A stretch of 64,000 nt of DNA from Chitinophaga pinensis (GCA_945860225.1 CAMAPT010000011.1:49423-113422), one strand, 5' to 3'; shown: positions 17,536 to 27,169, counted from the first letter of the stretch. Made by a program: numbers and translations. The notes: generated by a model from the letters alone, not told the origin.

Positions 17536-19521
17536 ATGCGTTTCACTCCAAAACAACTTCAAAGTTCACTTATCAAATTTTTCTTTGGTTTCATATTCTT
17601 TTCTGTTATTTCTTTCCCAATTAAATTAATGGGACAATATGATGGTGATTTAGAGATTGCGGGAAAAAATTATCTAAATCGTAAACCTCTAAAAAATACA
17701 GAAATAAGGGTAACATCTGATTCTATAACTATTTCCGAATTCAATACCAAGGATAAAAATACATTTAAGATCACCCTAGCTTATGGAAAGGACTATGATA
17801 TTTACTTGATTAATCCGAATTGTCAAACCATGTTTTTTAGGGTTTTAGCAAAAAATATTTCCGAAAACATAAAAAATAAATCTACAGGTTATTCGTTAAA
17901 TATTCCCTTTTTTCCAAAAAACGGTAATATCATTGATACACTTCGTTTTGAAAAACCTTTCCACCAAGTCATTTTTGATGGCAAATCAAATTTTGTGGAT
18001 GATACCGAATACATGAAAAATTTCATTAAAAACATTTTTTTACCACTTGACACAAATAATCTCGTAAATCCAAACGCGCCAAAACCTGTTGAAACCAAAA
18101 AAACAAAAGAGTTATCTGTTCTTGTAGGAAAATTAACCTTAGATGACGAACAACAAACCATTTTAAGCAATAAAACAATCACAGTTTTAAACAAAAAAGC
18201 AGAAACAATTGCAACATGCCAAACCAATACACTCGGAATATTTGTGATTCAAAATGCAGATATGAGCGAAGTAAACGGATTATCTTTAAACTTAAGTGAC
18301 GCAGAAAATCCTTTTAATAAAAAAATCAGATTATCAAACAGTAATTCTGAATTAGCTGGTCTGTCTATTAATTCAAATCAAAAACATTATTTTATTAATA
18401 AAGATGGAAAAAATGTTTTAGATAAAATTATCGATAACGATTACGGTTACAAAATTTCGGGCAAATTGGTAGCCATCAATGGTAATGATAAAAAAATAGC
18501 ATCAGGAAAAAACGTTTACTTACTGGATGATAAAAATGCCATTATTCAAAAAACAAAAACTAATTTGTTGGGTAATTTTTTATTCCGAAAAATCATTGAT
18601 GGCTTCCGTTACACCATCGCTTACGATAGTGCAGATGTAGTTAACAATTACAGTATAAATCTTTTTAGTGTAAGAGATAAATTCATTTCCAAACTAGATT
18701 CTTGTTTAAACAAACAATTTAGATATTCATTTACCTCCAATTCATCAGGTTCAATAAAACCTATGATTATGAATGATACCGATTTAAAAATGGATGTGTA
18801 CGGCAAGTTATGCGGCGATTATAAAAACAATCCCTTATCTGATTTCACGGTATATATTTTGAACGATAAATCCATTAAAATAGATTCATGTATTACAAAT
18901 TCAAATGGGATTTTTACTTTTAAACGCTTACCGTTTACAAAAGACTTAACTATAAATACAGCAAACAAAAGTGGAATAGAAAAACCATTACGCACTTGTT
19001 TAGTTTTTGATAGCCAAGACAATCTTATCAAAAGTATAGGTTTTGCTAAAGATCAAACATTAAATTATAAGCCTTTGCCAATAGAATTAAGCAAATTAAA
19101 CGACCTGTATTTTGACGACTCATGGCTACAAGTTGCAGATGGTAAAAGCTCTAACTATGATCAAAAAACAATCATAGAAAATATTGGATTTGAATACAAC
19201 AAAGCAGACCTTCAAGTTCATTCTCAATTAACATTAGATAAGATAGTTTTAGTAATGCAAAAAATAAGCAATTTATCTATTGAATTGGGGGCTCATAGCG
19301 ACAGTAAAGGTAGTGATGCACGGAATTTGAAATTAAGCGATCAAAGAGCAAACAGTGCTAAAGACTACTTAATTAGCAAAGGCATTGATGTAAAAAGAAT
19401 TTTGGCTAAAGGCTATGGAGAATCAAAACTCATCAATCATTGTGCTAATGGTGTAGAATGTAGTGAAGAAGAACATGCTGCTAATAGACGTTTGGAATTT
19501 AAATTAATTATTAATAAATAA
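17536..19521 (+). CDS. OmpA-family outer-membrane protein with Ig-like/carboxypeptidase-regulatory repeats
   Basis: The 661-residue protein has an N-terminal signal (residues about 12-36). A long middle part is built of beta-sandwich repeats, visible where segments like KTNLLGNFLFRKI and ITNSNGIFTFKRL recur. A C-terminal OmpA domain spans about 545-660. The peptidoglycan-binding loop is GAHSDSKGSDARNLKLSDQR, followed by AKGYGES and a terminal ANRRLEFKL. It should be anchored at the outer membrane and bind peptidoglycan. The OmpA domain has two extra cysteines (HCANGVECSEEEH). A pseudouridine synthase gene follows after 3 bp. It shares only the OmpA domain convincingly with the protein at 58248-60398. 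Confidence 0.88.
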   Translation: MRFTPKQLQSSLIKFFFGFIFFSVISFPIKLMGQYDGDLEIAGKNYLNRKPLKNTEIRVTSDSITISEFNTKDKNTFKITLAYGKDYDIYLINPNCQTMFFRVLAKNISENIKNKSTGYSLNIPFFPKNGNIIDTLRFEKPFHQVIFDGKSNFVDDTEYMKNFIKNIFLPLDTNNLVNPNAPKPVETKKTKELSVLVGKLTLDDEQQTILSNKTITVLNKKAETIATCQTNTLGIFVIQNADMSEVNGLSLNLSDAENPFNKKIRLSNSNSELAGLSINSNQKHYFINKDGKNVLDKIIDNDYGYKISGKLVAINGNDKKIASGKNVYLLDDKNAIIQKTKTNLLGNFLFRKIIDGFRYTIAYDSADVVNNYSINLFSVRDKFISKLDSCLNKQFRYSFTSNSSGSIKPMIMNDTDLKMDVYGKLCGDYKNNPLSDFTVYILNDKSIKIDSCITNSNGIFTFKRLPFTKDLTINTANKSGIEKPLRTCLVFDSQDNLIKSIGFAKDQTLNYKPLPIELSKLNDLYFDDSWLQVADGKSSNYDQKTIIENIGFEYNKADLQVHSQLTLDKIVLVMQKISNLSIELGAHSDSKGSDARNLKLSDQRANSAKDYLISKGIDVKRILAKGYGESKLINHCANGVECSEEEHAANRRLEFKLIINK

Positions 19522-19524
19522 AAT

Positions 19525-20229
19525 TTGTTACCTACTGAAACCATTGATAGTTCGCAAATTGTGTATGAAGATAATCACCTTATCGTCATCAACAAAAAAG
19601 CATCAGAAATCGTTCAAGGAGATAAAACTGGTGATATTCCCTTATCTGAAAAGGTGAAAAATTTCATCAAGCAGCGAGATAATAAACCTGGAAACGTATT
19701 TTGTGGCGTTTGTCATCGTTTAGATAGACCTGTATCCGGTATCGTTATTTTTGCGAAAACAAGTAAGGCTCTATCTCGTATGAATGAGCTTTTTAGAGAT
19801 AAAACTATCCAAAAAACTTATTGGGCTGTGGTTAAGAACAAACCTCCAAAAATTTCAGAACGACTAACTCATTATTTATTAAAAAACGAAAAAAACAATA
19901 CTTCTAAAGCATTTGATTTTGAAAGAAATGGAGCCCTTAAAGCAGAATTATCTTACACTTTAATAGCCTCTATCTCAAATTATCATTTATTAGAAATTAA
20001 CTTATATACAGGAAGACACCACCAAATACGAGCTCAATTATCAGCAATAGGTTGTCCGATAAAAGGCGATTTAAAATATGGGTTTGACCGTTCTAATCAG
20101 ACACCATTTATTCATTTACATTCTTATAAAGCAGAATTTATTCACCCAATAAAACAAGAAAAAATAAGTATTACTTGTAAACCTAACCTTGACGACAAAG
20201 TGTGGAATGAATTAGTAAAAGTAATTTAA
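19525..20229 (+). CDS. RluA-family pseudouridine synthase
   Basis: The 234-residue enzyme isomerises uridine in RNA. The catalytic aspartate is in VCHRLDRPVSGIVIFAKTSK (Asp67), with YWAVVK and the later YTGRHHQIRAQLSAIGCPI, both conserved in the RluA/RluC/RluD group. There is no S4 domain, so it may act on rRNA or tRNA alone. I take the TTG at 19525 as start, 3 bp after the OmpA stop. No ATG exists before VYEDNHL, which is close to the usual N-terminus. The exact target uridine cannot be told from sequence. Confidence 0.93.
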   Translation: MLPTETIDSSQIVYEDNHLIVINKKASEIVQGDKTGDIPLSEKVKNFIKQRDNKPGNVFCGVCHRLDRPVSGIVIFAKTSKALSRMNELFRDKTIQKTYWAVVKNKPPKISERLTHYLLKNEKNNTSKAFDFERNGALKAELSYTLIASISNYHLLEINLYTGRHHQIRAQLSAIGCPIKGDLKYGFDRSNQTPFIHLHSYKAEFIHPIKQEKISITCKPNLDDKVWNELVKVI

Positions 20230-20244
20230 AATCATATCTTTGAT

Positions 20245-21474
20245 TTACAGTCCTTTAGGGTAACAAATAAAATATTTAGTCACTTTTTTACTGAGCATTT
20301 TAATATTCAATTGGTCAGAAGCTTTGGCTACATCTGCTAATTCTCCATTCTTGTACAAAATGTTTATTTTGAATAAAGATGAATTATACGCGCTATTATT
20401 AACACTTTCAGTAAACACAAAATAATCTGCCTCTTTTTTGGTTAATTTATATATTTTCATAACCCGTTCAAGAATTTGATTTTTATAGGCAATTGTAAAA
20501 TTTTTGTTTTGTAATTCAATCTTGTACAAATTCCTATCCATTAAATTTTTACATAAAATTGACAACACGGTATCAGCGTGTTCTGTCCATACTTTTATGG
20601 AAGCCATAATATCATAATCGTCCAATAATACGAATTGATTTAACAATTCTGGCTTTTTAATAAAGTCTTTTTTACTAAAATTATTTTTCAAAAAAAGAGA
20701 AAGCATTGGAGTGGCAAACAAATCAACTCCGTTCAACGACAACTCTTTAGCTCTTTTTAAAATATTAACCAATAATTTTTCTGCACTTAATACAGTTTTA
20801 TGTAAATATACTTGCCAATACATCAAACGACGAGCAATCAAAAAGTTTTCTATACTATATATACCTTTTGCTTCTACCACTAGCTCCCCATTTTTTACAT
20901 TAAGCATTTTTATAATCCTGTCACTTCCCACAACACCTTCCGTTACTCCTGTAAAAAAACTATCCCTATTTAAATAATCCAATCGATCCATATCTAACTG
21001 ACTAGATACTAACTGATGTAAAAATTTTTTCGGGTGTTCATTTTTAAAAATCTTGATAGCTAAAGATAACTTACCTCCGAAAACCTTATTTAGTTCATCC
21101 ATCAACATGGCAGAAATATCTTCATGATGTATGCCCTTCACTATTGTATGTTCTAAAGCATGAGAAAAAGGACCATGCCCAATATCATGTAACAAAATAG
21201 CAATGTTAGCGGCTTTTATTTCTTCATCTGTTATTTTAACGTCCTTAGATTTCAATATTTGTAAGGCTTCAGTCATTAAATGCATAGCCCCAATAGCATG
21301 ATGAAAGCGGGTATGAAGTGCTCCCGGATAAACTAAATTAGTTAATCCCAGCTGTTTAATTCTTCTTAATCGTTGAAAAAATGGATGATTTATTAAATCG
21401 TGTATAAGGTCATCTGGTAAGGTTACAAAACCATATATTGGATCATTGATAATTTTTCGTTTGTTAGAAATCAT
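20245..21474 (-). CDS. HD-domain phosphohydrolase (dGTPase/SAMHD1-like)
   Basis: The 409-residue protein has an N-terminal HD domain. Metal ligands are visible in TRFHHAIGAMHL (His58/59) and LLHDIGHGPFSHALEH (His96-Asp97), with QLDMDRLDYLNRDSFFTG further on. This arrangement matches the HD proteins related to dNTP triphosphohydrolases and YdhJ-like enzymes. The usual start SNKRKIINDPIYGFVTLP is typical of the Bacteroidota/Firmicutes branch. The substrate is probably a nucleotide but is not proven. It converges with the pseudouridine synthase gene, with 15 bp between stops. Confidence 0.9.
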   Translation of the reverse strand: MISNKRKIINDPIYGFVTLPDDLIHDLINHPFFQRLRRIKQLGLTNLVYPGALHTRFHHAIGAMHLMTEALQILKSKDVKITDEEIKAANIAILLHDIGHGPFSHALEHTIVKGIHHEDISAMLMDELNKVFGGKLSLAIKIFKNEHPKKFLHQLVSSQLDMDRLDYLNRDSFFTGVTEGVVGSDRIIKMLNVKNGELVVEAKGIYSIENFLIARRLMYWQVYLHKTVLSAEKLLVNILKRAKELSLNGVDLFATPMLSLFLKNNFSKKDFIKKPELLNQFVLLDDYDIMASIKVWTEHADTVLSILCKNLMDRNLYKIELQNKNFTIAYKNQILERVMKIYKLTKKEADYFVFTESVNNSAYNSSLFKINILYKNGELADVAKASDQLNIKMLSKKVTKYFICYPKGL

Positions 21475-21494
21475 AAATAAGGGATTATTACAAT

Positions 21495-21528
21495 CAAAGT
21501 TAGTCTTTTTTAATAAAAAATAGGCAAG
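21495..21528 (-). promoter_or_regulatory. Likely Bacteroidota promoter for the HD phosphohydrolase gene
   Basis: On the minus strand TTGCC is followed about 20 bp later by TAACTTTG, an exact TAnnTTTG -7 element, about 20 bp before the ATG at 21474. A short leader is implied. Confidence 0.5.
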
Positions 21529-21643
21529 ATGGACGCCCTTACCCTTTTCTAAATAAAAGTTTTTTTATTGCCAATATCTATTAATAATCAAGCAATGAAT
21601 ACTACTCCAATTTTCTCCCTTATTTATAGTGTAAAAAAATGTT

Positions 21644-21651
21644 TATTTTTG
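21644..21651 (+). promoter_or_regulatory. Possible -7 element for the aminotransferase gene
   Basis: TATTTTTG matches TAnnTTTG exactly, 23 bp before the ATG at 21675. The -33 region is T-rich but not a clear TTTG. Confidence 0.4.
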
Positions 21652-21674
21652 TTTTCTAACTTTAATTCTATAAT

Positions 21675-22874
21675 ATGCCAAAAATATCAGACAAGGCAAT
21701 TGATATGCCTTCTTCTCCAATTCGCAAACTTGTACCTTTTGCAGATGCTGCAAAAAAACGTGGAACTAAAATTTATCATTTAAATATTGGACAGCCGGAT
21801 ATTGAAACTCCTGCTTCCTTTATAAATGCCGTTAAATCTGCAGATATAAAAGTATTAGAATACAGTCATAGTGCTGGTAATGAAAGCTATCGCCAAAAAT
21901 TATGCAATTACTACAAAAGCTACCAAATTAATCTTGATGCTTCTGAAATACTGATTACATGCGGAGGCTCAGAGGCAATTGAAATTGCAATGATGACATG
22001 CTTTGACGCAGGTGATGAAGTGATTATCCCTGAACCTTTTTATGCAAATTATAATGGATTTTCAAGAGCGGCTGATGTAAAAGTTGTTCCTGTTAGAAGT
22101 TACATCGAAAATGGATTTGCCCTTCCTCCAATTAGTGATTTTGAAAAACTAATCACGCCTAAAACAAAAGGGATTATGATTTGTAATCCTGGTAATCCAA
22201 CAGGGTATTTGTATACCAAAGACGAACTTCAAGCATTAAGTGAATTAGTAAAAAAACATGATTTGTTTTTATTAAGTGATGAAGTTTACCGTGAATTTTG
22301 TTATGATGGTAAAGAATATATTTCTGTTATGCATCTAACGGGAATTGAAGAAAATGTAATTTTATTAGATTCCATTTCTAAACGTTACAGTGCTTGCGGC
22401 GCTCGTATTGGTGCAATGATTACAAAGAACAAAAATGTAATGGCAGCATCTATGAAATTTGCACAAGCTCGTTTATCGCCACCAAGTTATGGACAAATAG
22501 GAGCCGAAGCGGCTTTAGATACTCCTAAAGAATATTTTGATGGAGTTAAAACCGAGTATATTGCAAGAAGAGATTTTTTAATAGAAGAATTAAATAAAAT
22601 TGATGGCGTTTTTTGTCCGAAGCCAAGTGGTGCGTTTTATTGTATAGCACGTTTACCAATTGACAATTCTGATAAATTTTGCCAATGGTTATTAGAAGAA
22701 TTTTCACTGAATGGACAAACTGTAATGATGGCTCCTGCTTCAGGTTTTTATTCCACAGAAGGTGCTGGAACCGATGAAGTTAGATTAGCTTATGTTTTGA
22801 AAAAAGAAGATTTAGAAAATGCTGTTAATTGTTTAAAAGAGGCTCTAAAAGTATATCCTGGAAAAACTAACTAA
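21675..22874 (+). CDS. Pyridoxal-phosphate-dependent aminotransferase, class I/II
   Basis: This 399-residue fold-type I aminotransferase resembles the aspartate/aromatic group. The PLP lysine is Lys236 in DSISKRYSACGARIG. The NPGNPTGYLY loop (171-180), SDEVYREF with the PLP-contacting aspartate (about 202) and the C-terminal VRLAY arginine for the substrate carboxylate are present. The N-terminal LNIGQPDIETP is typical. Substrate could be aspartate, an aromatic acid or another amino acid. Context (monocistronic, strong terminator behind) does not resolve this. Confidence 0.93.
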   Translation: MPKISDKAIDMPSSPIRKLVPFADAAKKRGTKIYHLNIGQPDIETPASFINAVKSADIKVLEYSHSAGNESYRQKLCNYYKSYQINLDASEILITCGGSEAIEIAMMTCFDAGDEVIIPEPFYANYNGFSRAADVKVVPVRSYIENGFALPPISDFEKLITPKTKGIMICNPGNPTGYLYTKDELQALSELVKKHDLFLLSDEVYREFCYDGKEYISVMHLTGIEENVILLDSISKRYSACGARIGAMITKNKNVMAASMKFAQARLSPPSYGQIGAEAALDTPKEYFDGVKTEYIARRDFLIEELNKIDGVFCPKPSGAFYCIARLPIDNSDKFCQWLLEEFSLNGQTVMMAPASGFYSTEGAGTDEVRLAYVLKKEDLENAVNCLKEALKVYPGKTN

Positions 22875-22901
22875 TATCAACTGTGTAGTTTATTTGAAAA
22901 T

Positions 22902-22935
22902 AAAGAGACCATCTTTCGATGGTCTCTTTATATTT
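22902..22935. terminator. Strong bidirectional terminator between convergent genes
   Basis: AAAGAGACCATC (22902-22913) pairs perfectly with GATGGTCTCTTT (22918-22929) across the tetraloop TTTC. T-rich flanks on both sides allow it to end the aminotransferase transcript and the opposing DUF1415 transcript. Confidence 0.88.
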
Positions 22936-22999
22936 CGGTCACATCGAAAATAATGGACAACTCTCTATTTTTATAATTGATTCCTTTATTAAAAAAACA

Positions 23000-23539
23000 T
23001 CACATACATGCCGCTCTAAGTATTTGCATATATTTTAGTCCTTTCGTTCTTGCAAATTCTACATTATTAATTGGTATTTGTTCAGGATTAGGGAACATCT
23101 TCAAAACTTTTGTCAAGCTATCCTCTCTTAAAATATGTAACATTGGATAAATTGAACGATTTGTATAATTTGCCGAATCTTCTGGATCTGAGTCGGCAAA
23201 ACAATAGTCTGGATGAAAACTGGCTATTTGAAATACAGAATCTAGGTTTTCTTTAATTAAAAGCCGCTCAGCCTTTCTTACTAAGTTTAAGTAATCTCCA
23301 AAATTCAAAAAATCATTTGAGAAAATAATAAAACTAGTTTCTACACTTGTTTCATTTTGCAAATAATTCAATTCTTCTTTCAAACTGTTGAGACTTTCCG
23401 TCATCAACACATTTGATTTTACAACATAGTGTATCTTTTTTTCAAAAAAAACCTTAGCAGCAAAAGGACAAAAATTACAATCTATTACCACAGATTTTAT
23501 CCATTTTTGAGTTTGTTCTATAATTTTTTCATTCATCAT
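23000..23539 (-). CDS. DUF1415 family protein
   Basis: The protein matches DUF1415 by WIKSVVIDCNFCPFA near the start, FHPDYCFADSDPEDSANYTN in the middle and RSIYPMLHILREDS towards the end. Function of the family is unknown. I take the ATG at 23539 as start; another ATG follows directly at 23536. The open frame extends to a TTG at 23554, but nothing recommends it. Conserved cysteines and histidines could suggest metal binding, which is speculation. It is monocistronic and shares the terminator with the aminotransferase. Confidence 0.86.
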   Translation of the reverse strand: MMNEKIIEQTQKWIKSVVIDCNFCPFAAKVFFEKKIHYVVKSNVLMTESLNSLKEELNYLQNETSVETSFIIFSNDFLNFGDYLNLVRKAERLLIKENLDSVFQIASFHPDYCFADSDPEDSANYTNRSIYPMLHILREDSLTKVLKMFPNPEQIPINNVEFARTKGLKYMQILRAACM

Positions 23540-23837
23540 ACTACTTATTTTCAAATTAAAAGCCTGTTACAATAAAGATTAAAAAATTAAACTTTGGTAC
23601 GTTTAAATTTTAATATATGATAAATTTAAAACAAATAACCATTCTTTTATGCTCTTTTCGACTATTGCATGAATCAGAATAAAAATGGATATCCTTTTCA
23701 ATCAAAAAAGACCATGAGTAAACTCCTTGAAAACCCATTATTTGGTTAGTTGATTTGTAAAAATTATTTTTTAATGATTTAAACATTAAAAGTGTTCAGG
23801 AAAAACAATATCAGCTATTATTTCAATAAACATTAAT

Positions 23838-24395
23838 ATGAATGAAGCCAAACGTATTAAAAAAAAAACTCACCATTTAATTAGTCTTTGGCTAGACTCT
23901 TATGATGATATTTTTTCTGATTTTGACCCAAGATTGTTTTCAGAAAGAAACATTTCAGACGATTTTTTGGATGAAATAAAAAAAGTTTCTATGGAAAATG
24001 ATTTATCGGTACATGAAATTAAATTACTGCTTCCGGCAAAACAAAGACAAGAAGCTACTGAATTATTAATTATTAAACGATTACGAACTTTTTTTAATGA
24101 TAACTATCATTATCATTTAAGAAAAAAAAAAGATGAAAGAAAAAGAGGTTTATTATTTATTTTCATAGGTGTTGTTATGATGGTTTTAGCAAGCGTCATT
24201 TCATCCTATCGTTCATCTAATTTCTTAATGAACACTTTACTTATGGTTTTAGAACCATCTGGATGGTTTTTAGTTTGGTCAGGAATGGATTTTTTAATTC
24301 AAACTTCAAAAAAAGAAAAAATAGAACTACGTTTTTATGAAAAGATTTCTAAAAGTAAAATAATTTTCGAAAATATACTTGAAAGACCTATCTGA
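23838..24395 (+). CDS. Unknown membrane protein with two transmembrane helices
   Basis: I do not recognise this 185-residue protein. A charged, helical N-terminal part (about 1-110) is followed by two hydrophobic helices (about 112-130 and 133-157, LLFIFIGVVMMVLASVI and NTLLMVLEPSGWFLVWSGMD). A basic tail ends it (SKKEKIELRFYEKISKSK). A cytoplasmic head anchored by a hairpin in the inner membrane is the likely topology. It stands alone between two minus-strand genes, 283 bp from the one on its left. Confidence 0.7.
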   Translation: MNEAKRIKKKTHHLISLWLDSYDDIFSDFDPRLFSERNISDDFLDEIKKVSMENDLSVHEIKLLLPAKQRQEATELLIIKRLRTFFNDNYHYHLRKKKDERKRGLLFIFIGVVMMVLASVISSYRSSNFLMNTLLMVLEPSGWFLVWSGMDFLIQTSKKEKIELRFYEKISKSKIIFENILERPI

Positions 24396-24420
24396 TATTC
24401 TTATTCTAAAATTTATGCAT

Positions 24421-24460
24421 AAAAAAAACTACCAATATTAGTTTGGTAGCTTTTAAAATA
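24421..24460. terminator. Bidirectional terminator between convergent genes
   Basis: ACTACCAA (24429-24436) pairs with TTGGTAG (24443-24449) and is flanked by A-runs and T-runs on both sides, between the stops at 24395 (plus) and 24479 (minus). Confidence 0.75.
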
Positions 24461-24478
24461 AAAAAACTGTTAAATTGA

Positions 24479-24970
24479 CTAATAGCTAGAAAAACCTTGT
24501 CTTTCTGTTACTTTATGCTCTATTAACAAACCTACGCAAGCAGCTTCCATTGGTTTATTTTTATCACTTTTTTCTGTTGCTCCAGTTGGTACAGTTAATT
24601 CTATAATCAATTGACGAGTAGAAGTACTTTGAAATTCAAATACAGGATCAAATTGTGATGATGAATTATCATATAAAAGTTCACTAGTACGTGCATCAAA
24701 TATCTTATAATGTAACTTATCTCCTAAAGAAGTCTCTGCACATACATTAATTCGGTAATCCATTCCTTTATAAATGACACAGCGTATTTTGGAAGTTGCT
24801 CCTTGGTTAAACAATCCACTTTTAGATTGAGCGTTGTACTTCCAAGGGTTTTTATCCCCTTTCTTAGTTTCCATTAAACATTCAGTACGATGAAATTGAC
24901 CGCAAACACTGGCCTGAGCAAATACTGATGAATAACCAATCGTTAATAACAATAAAAATATTTGTTTCAT
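24479..24970 (-). CDS. Secreted protein of unknown function, last gene of the sucC operon
   Basis: The 163-residue protein has a signal peptide ending near SSVFAQ (residue 19). A beta-rich domain of unknown type follows, with four cysteines (CGQFHRTEC, IRCVIY, INVCAETS) that could form disulphides in the periplasm. It follows a lipoprotein gene after 12 bp on the same strand, and that gene follows sucC after 14 bp, so all three are probably one transcript. A terminator lies behind it. I do not recognise the family. Confidence 0.75.
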   Translation of the reverse strand: MKQIFLLLLTIGYSSVFAQASVCGQFHRTECLMETKKGDKNPWKYNAQSKSGLFNQGATSKIRCVIYKGMDYRINVCAETSLGDKLHYKIFDARTSELLYDNSSSQFDPVFEFQSTSTRQLIIELTVPTGATEKSDKNKPMEAACVGLLIEHKVTERQGFSSY

Positions 24971-24982
24971 GAATTTAAATAA

Positions 24983-25879
24983 TTATTTTGTTAGAGTAAA
25001 CGAATTTCTAATTGATTTTACTTTTTCTACAATACTTTTGTATTGATCTGCAGTAATGTCTAATTCTTTGCCTCCTCCTAACACATGTTTAGATTTATTT
25101 TGTGTGGTAGAAGTGACGTCTTTTTCTCCAATTTTATTAAACTCAGACTGTAATTCTGTAAACTGAGAGATAACAGAAGCAACATTTGAATCAGATTCAT
25201 ATTTCTTTAGAAATTCCATTAAATTATCCAACGTATATTTCTGATCTGCCAAACGTTCAACAACTGGGCTTTTAGGTTCAAATTTCGCTAAATTAGTTGC
25301 AATATATAAACTTTCAATCCATCCTCCAGCAACCACTAAAGATAAAACAGGACCTTGCTTACCTGTTTCCAATGTTTCAAATGAAGAAAAATACACTTCA
25401 TCGGTTATAGCAGATAATGAATCAGGATTACCGACATTTTTTTCGAGTCTCTTTAAAATTTCAGGTTTAATAGCCGACGAAACACCGATTTCATCTCCTA
25501 ACTGTTTTACTGTTTTAAAGTATTTTAAAGCTTCTGAACCAATTTCAAAAATACTGCAATAACTCAAATCAGTAGTATAGACACCAAAGTTCAAAGCTTT
25601 CATTTTGTTGTCGATATAATTCTTTTGATTTTCAGGGCTATTTAAAAATGAAACATTTTTATTGTTTTTACCTCCAACCATTTTAATAAACGAAAGCATT
25701 TCTCCTGGAGAAGGTACCTGAAAAAAGGTTTCGTCATTAGTTGTTTTTTCGGATGTTTCTACTTTAGCAGTATCTGCGACTGTTAAATCATCTGAATTTT
25801 CAGCATGATCTCCTCCTTTACAAGAAGCAAGCGCTAAACTTGCTACCAAAGGAATAGTTAGAAAAATTTTACGTTGCAT
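24983..25879 (-). CDS. Lipoprotein of a family with a second member at 33173-33985
   Basis: The 298-residue lipoprotein (SLALASCKGGD, cysteine 19) has a predicted helical body. It shares aligned blocks with the 270-residue protein at 33173-33985: LNFGVYTTDLSYCSIFE here against LNLGVYGTDLNVASIYE there, and VVAGGWIESLYIA against LIAGAWIEGIYVA. So it is a paralogue. The function of the family is unknown to me. It sits 14 bp after sucC and 12 bp before a secreted protein, which puts an envelope lipoprotein in an operon with a Krebs-cycle gene. Confidence 0.8.
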   Translation of the reverse strand: MQRKIFLTIPLVASLALASCKGGDHAENSDDLTVADTAKVETSEKTTNDETFFQVPSPGEMLSFIKMVGGKNNKNVSFLNSPENQKNYIDNKMKALNFGVYTTDLSYCSIFEIGSEALKYFKTVKQLGDEIGVSSAIKPEILKRLEKNVGNPDSLSAITDEVYFSSFETLETGKQGPVLSLVVAGGWIESLYIATNLAKFEPKSPVVERLADQKYTLDNLMEFLKKYESDSNVASVISQFTELQSEFNKIGEKDVTSTTQNKSKHVLGGGKELDITADQYKSIVEKVKSIRNSFTLTK

Positions 25880-25893
25880 GTAAATATTATATT

Positions 25894-27087
25894 TTAGTTA
25901 GCAATTAACTTAGTTACTAAATCGGCCGCTTCTTGCAATTGGATAGCAGAATAAACCTTTAATCCAGAATCATCAATTAATTTTTTAGCAGCTTCAGCAT
26001 TAGTTCCTTGTAAACGAACGATAATTGGAACATTTATATTTCCCATATTTTTATAGGCATCAATCACACCTTGCGCTACTCGGTCACAACGTACTATTCC
26101 TCCAAAAATATTAACCAAAATAGCTTTTACATTTTTATCAGCTAAAATTATATGAAAAGCTTTCTCAACACGTTCAGCGTTAGCCGTTCCACCAACATCT
26201 AAAAAATTAGCGGGTTCGCCACCTGATAATTTAATAATATCCATGGTTGCCATAGCTAATCCAGCTCCGTTAACCATACAACCAACATTTCCATCCAATT
26301 TAACATAGTTTAATTCAGCTTTTCGTGCTTCTACATCAACCGGATTTTCTTCTGATTCATCGCGCATAGCCTCAATATCCTTATGACGGTATAACGCATT
26401 ATCATCTAATGTTACTTTTGCGTCTACTGCAATAATTTTATCGTCAGAAGTTTTTAATACCGGATTAATTTCAAACATTGAAGAGTCTGTCGACTCATAT
26501 GCTTTATACAAAGCTGCAACAAACTTTGTCATTTCTTTGAAAGCATTACCACTTAATCCTAAGTTAAAGGCAACTTTACGACATTGAAAATCACGCAAAC
26601 CTACTTTAGGGTCAATTTCTTCTTTCCATATCAAGTGAGGAGTAGCTTCTGCCACTTGCTCTATATCCATTCCGCCTTCTGTACTGTACATGATAATGTT
26701 TCGTCCAGTCGAACGGTTTAACAAGATACTCATATAAAATTCTTTAGTAGCGCTTGCTCCAGGATAATATACATCTTGAGCTACTAATACTTTACTAACT
26801 AATTTTCCTTCAGCACTTGTTTGAGGTGTCACTAAGTGCATGCCTATAATATTTGTAGCAACTTCTTTTACCTTTTCTAAATTAGGTGCAAATTTCACCC
26901 CACCACCTTTTCCACGTCCACCAGCGTGAATTTGAGCTTTAACTACAACTCCATCGCATTTATACGTTTCCATAACTTGCTTCGCTGCTTCTACAGCTTG
27001 CTCAGGAGTTTCAGCTACAATTCCTTCTTGAATGGAAACACCAAAACTTTTTAAAATGCTTTTTCCTTGATACTCGTGAATATTCAT
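25894..27087 (-). CDS. sucC: Succinyl-CoA synthetase (ADP-forming) beta subunit
   Basis: The 397-residue ATP-grasp subunit works with SucD to convert succinyl-CoA to succinate with formation of ATP or GTP. Visible are MNIHEYQGKSILKSFGV, the HAGGRGKGGGVK glycine-rich loop, FEINPVLKTSDDKIIAVDAK for metal binding and the CoA-ligase domain with GGIVRCDRVAQGVI. Length is normal. sucD is not in the window, so the subunits are encoded apart. It heads a likely operon with two envelope genes. A good promoter and a long leader lie upstream. Confidence 0.97.
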   Translation of the reverse strand: MNIHEYQGKSILKSFGVSIQEGIVAETPEQAVEAAKQVMETYKCDGVVVKAQIHAGGRGKGGGVKFAPNLEKVKEVATNIIGMHLVTPQTSAEGKLVSKVLVAQDVYYPGASATKEFYMSILLNRSTGRNIIMYSTEGGMDIEQVAEATPHLIWKEEIDPKVGLRDFQCRKVAFNLGLSGNAFKEMTKFVAALYKAYESTDSSMFEINPVLKTSDDKIIAVDAKVTLDDNALYRHKDIEAMRDESEENPVDVEARKAELNYVKLDGNVGCMVNGAGLAMATMDIIKLSGGEPANFLDVGGTANAERVEKAFHIILADKNVKAILVNIFGGIVRCDRVAQGVIDAYKNMGNINVPIIVRLQGTNAEAAKKLIDDSGLKVYSAIQLQEAADLVTKLIAN

Positions 27088-27169
27088 ATGTTTATTTTAA
27101 TTATTTCTTAGTAGTTATTTAGTGTAGACAATTTAAATAATCATTCCGTTTTGCGTAAAATGGCTATTT
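27088..27169 (-). repeat. Possible degenerate leader repeat in the sucC 5' UTR
   Basis: Read on the minus strand, the sucC leader contains AAATAGCCAT (27160-27169), which occurs in leader repeats B and C at nearly the same distance from the start codon (82 against 86 bases). It is followed by the hairpin CCATTTT-ACGC-AAAACGG (27146-27163) at the place where B and C have theirs, and ends CATATG as they do. Most other bases differ, so relatedness is a suggestion only. Confidence 0.35.
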
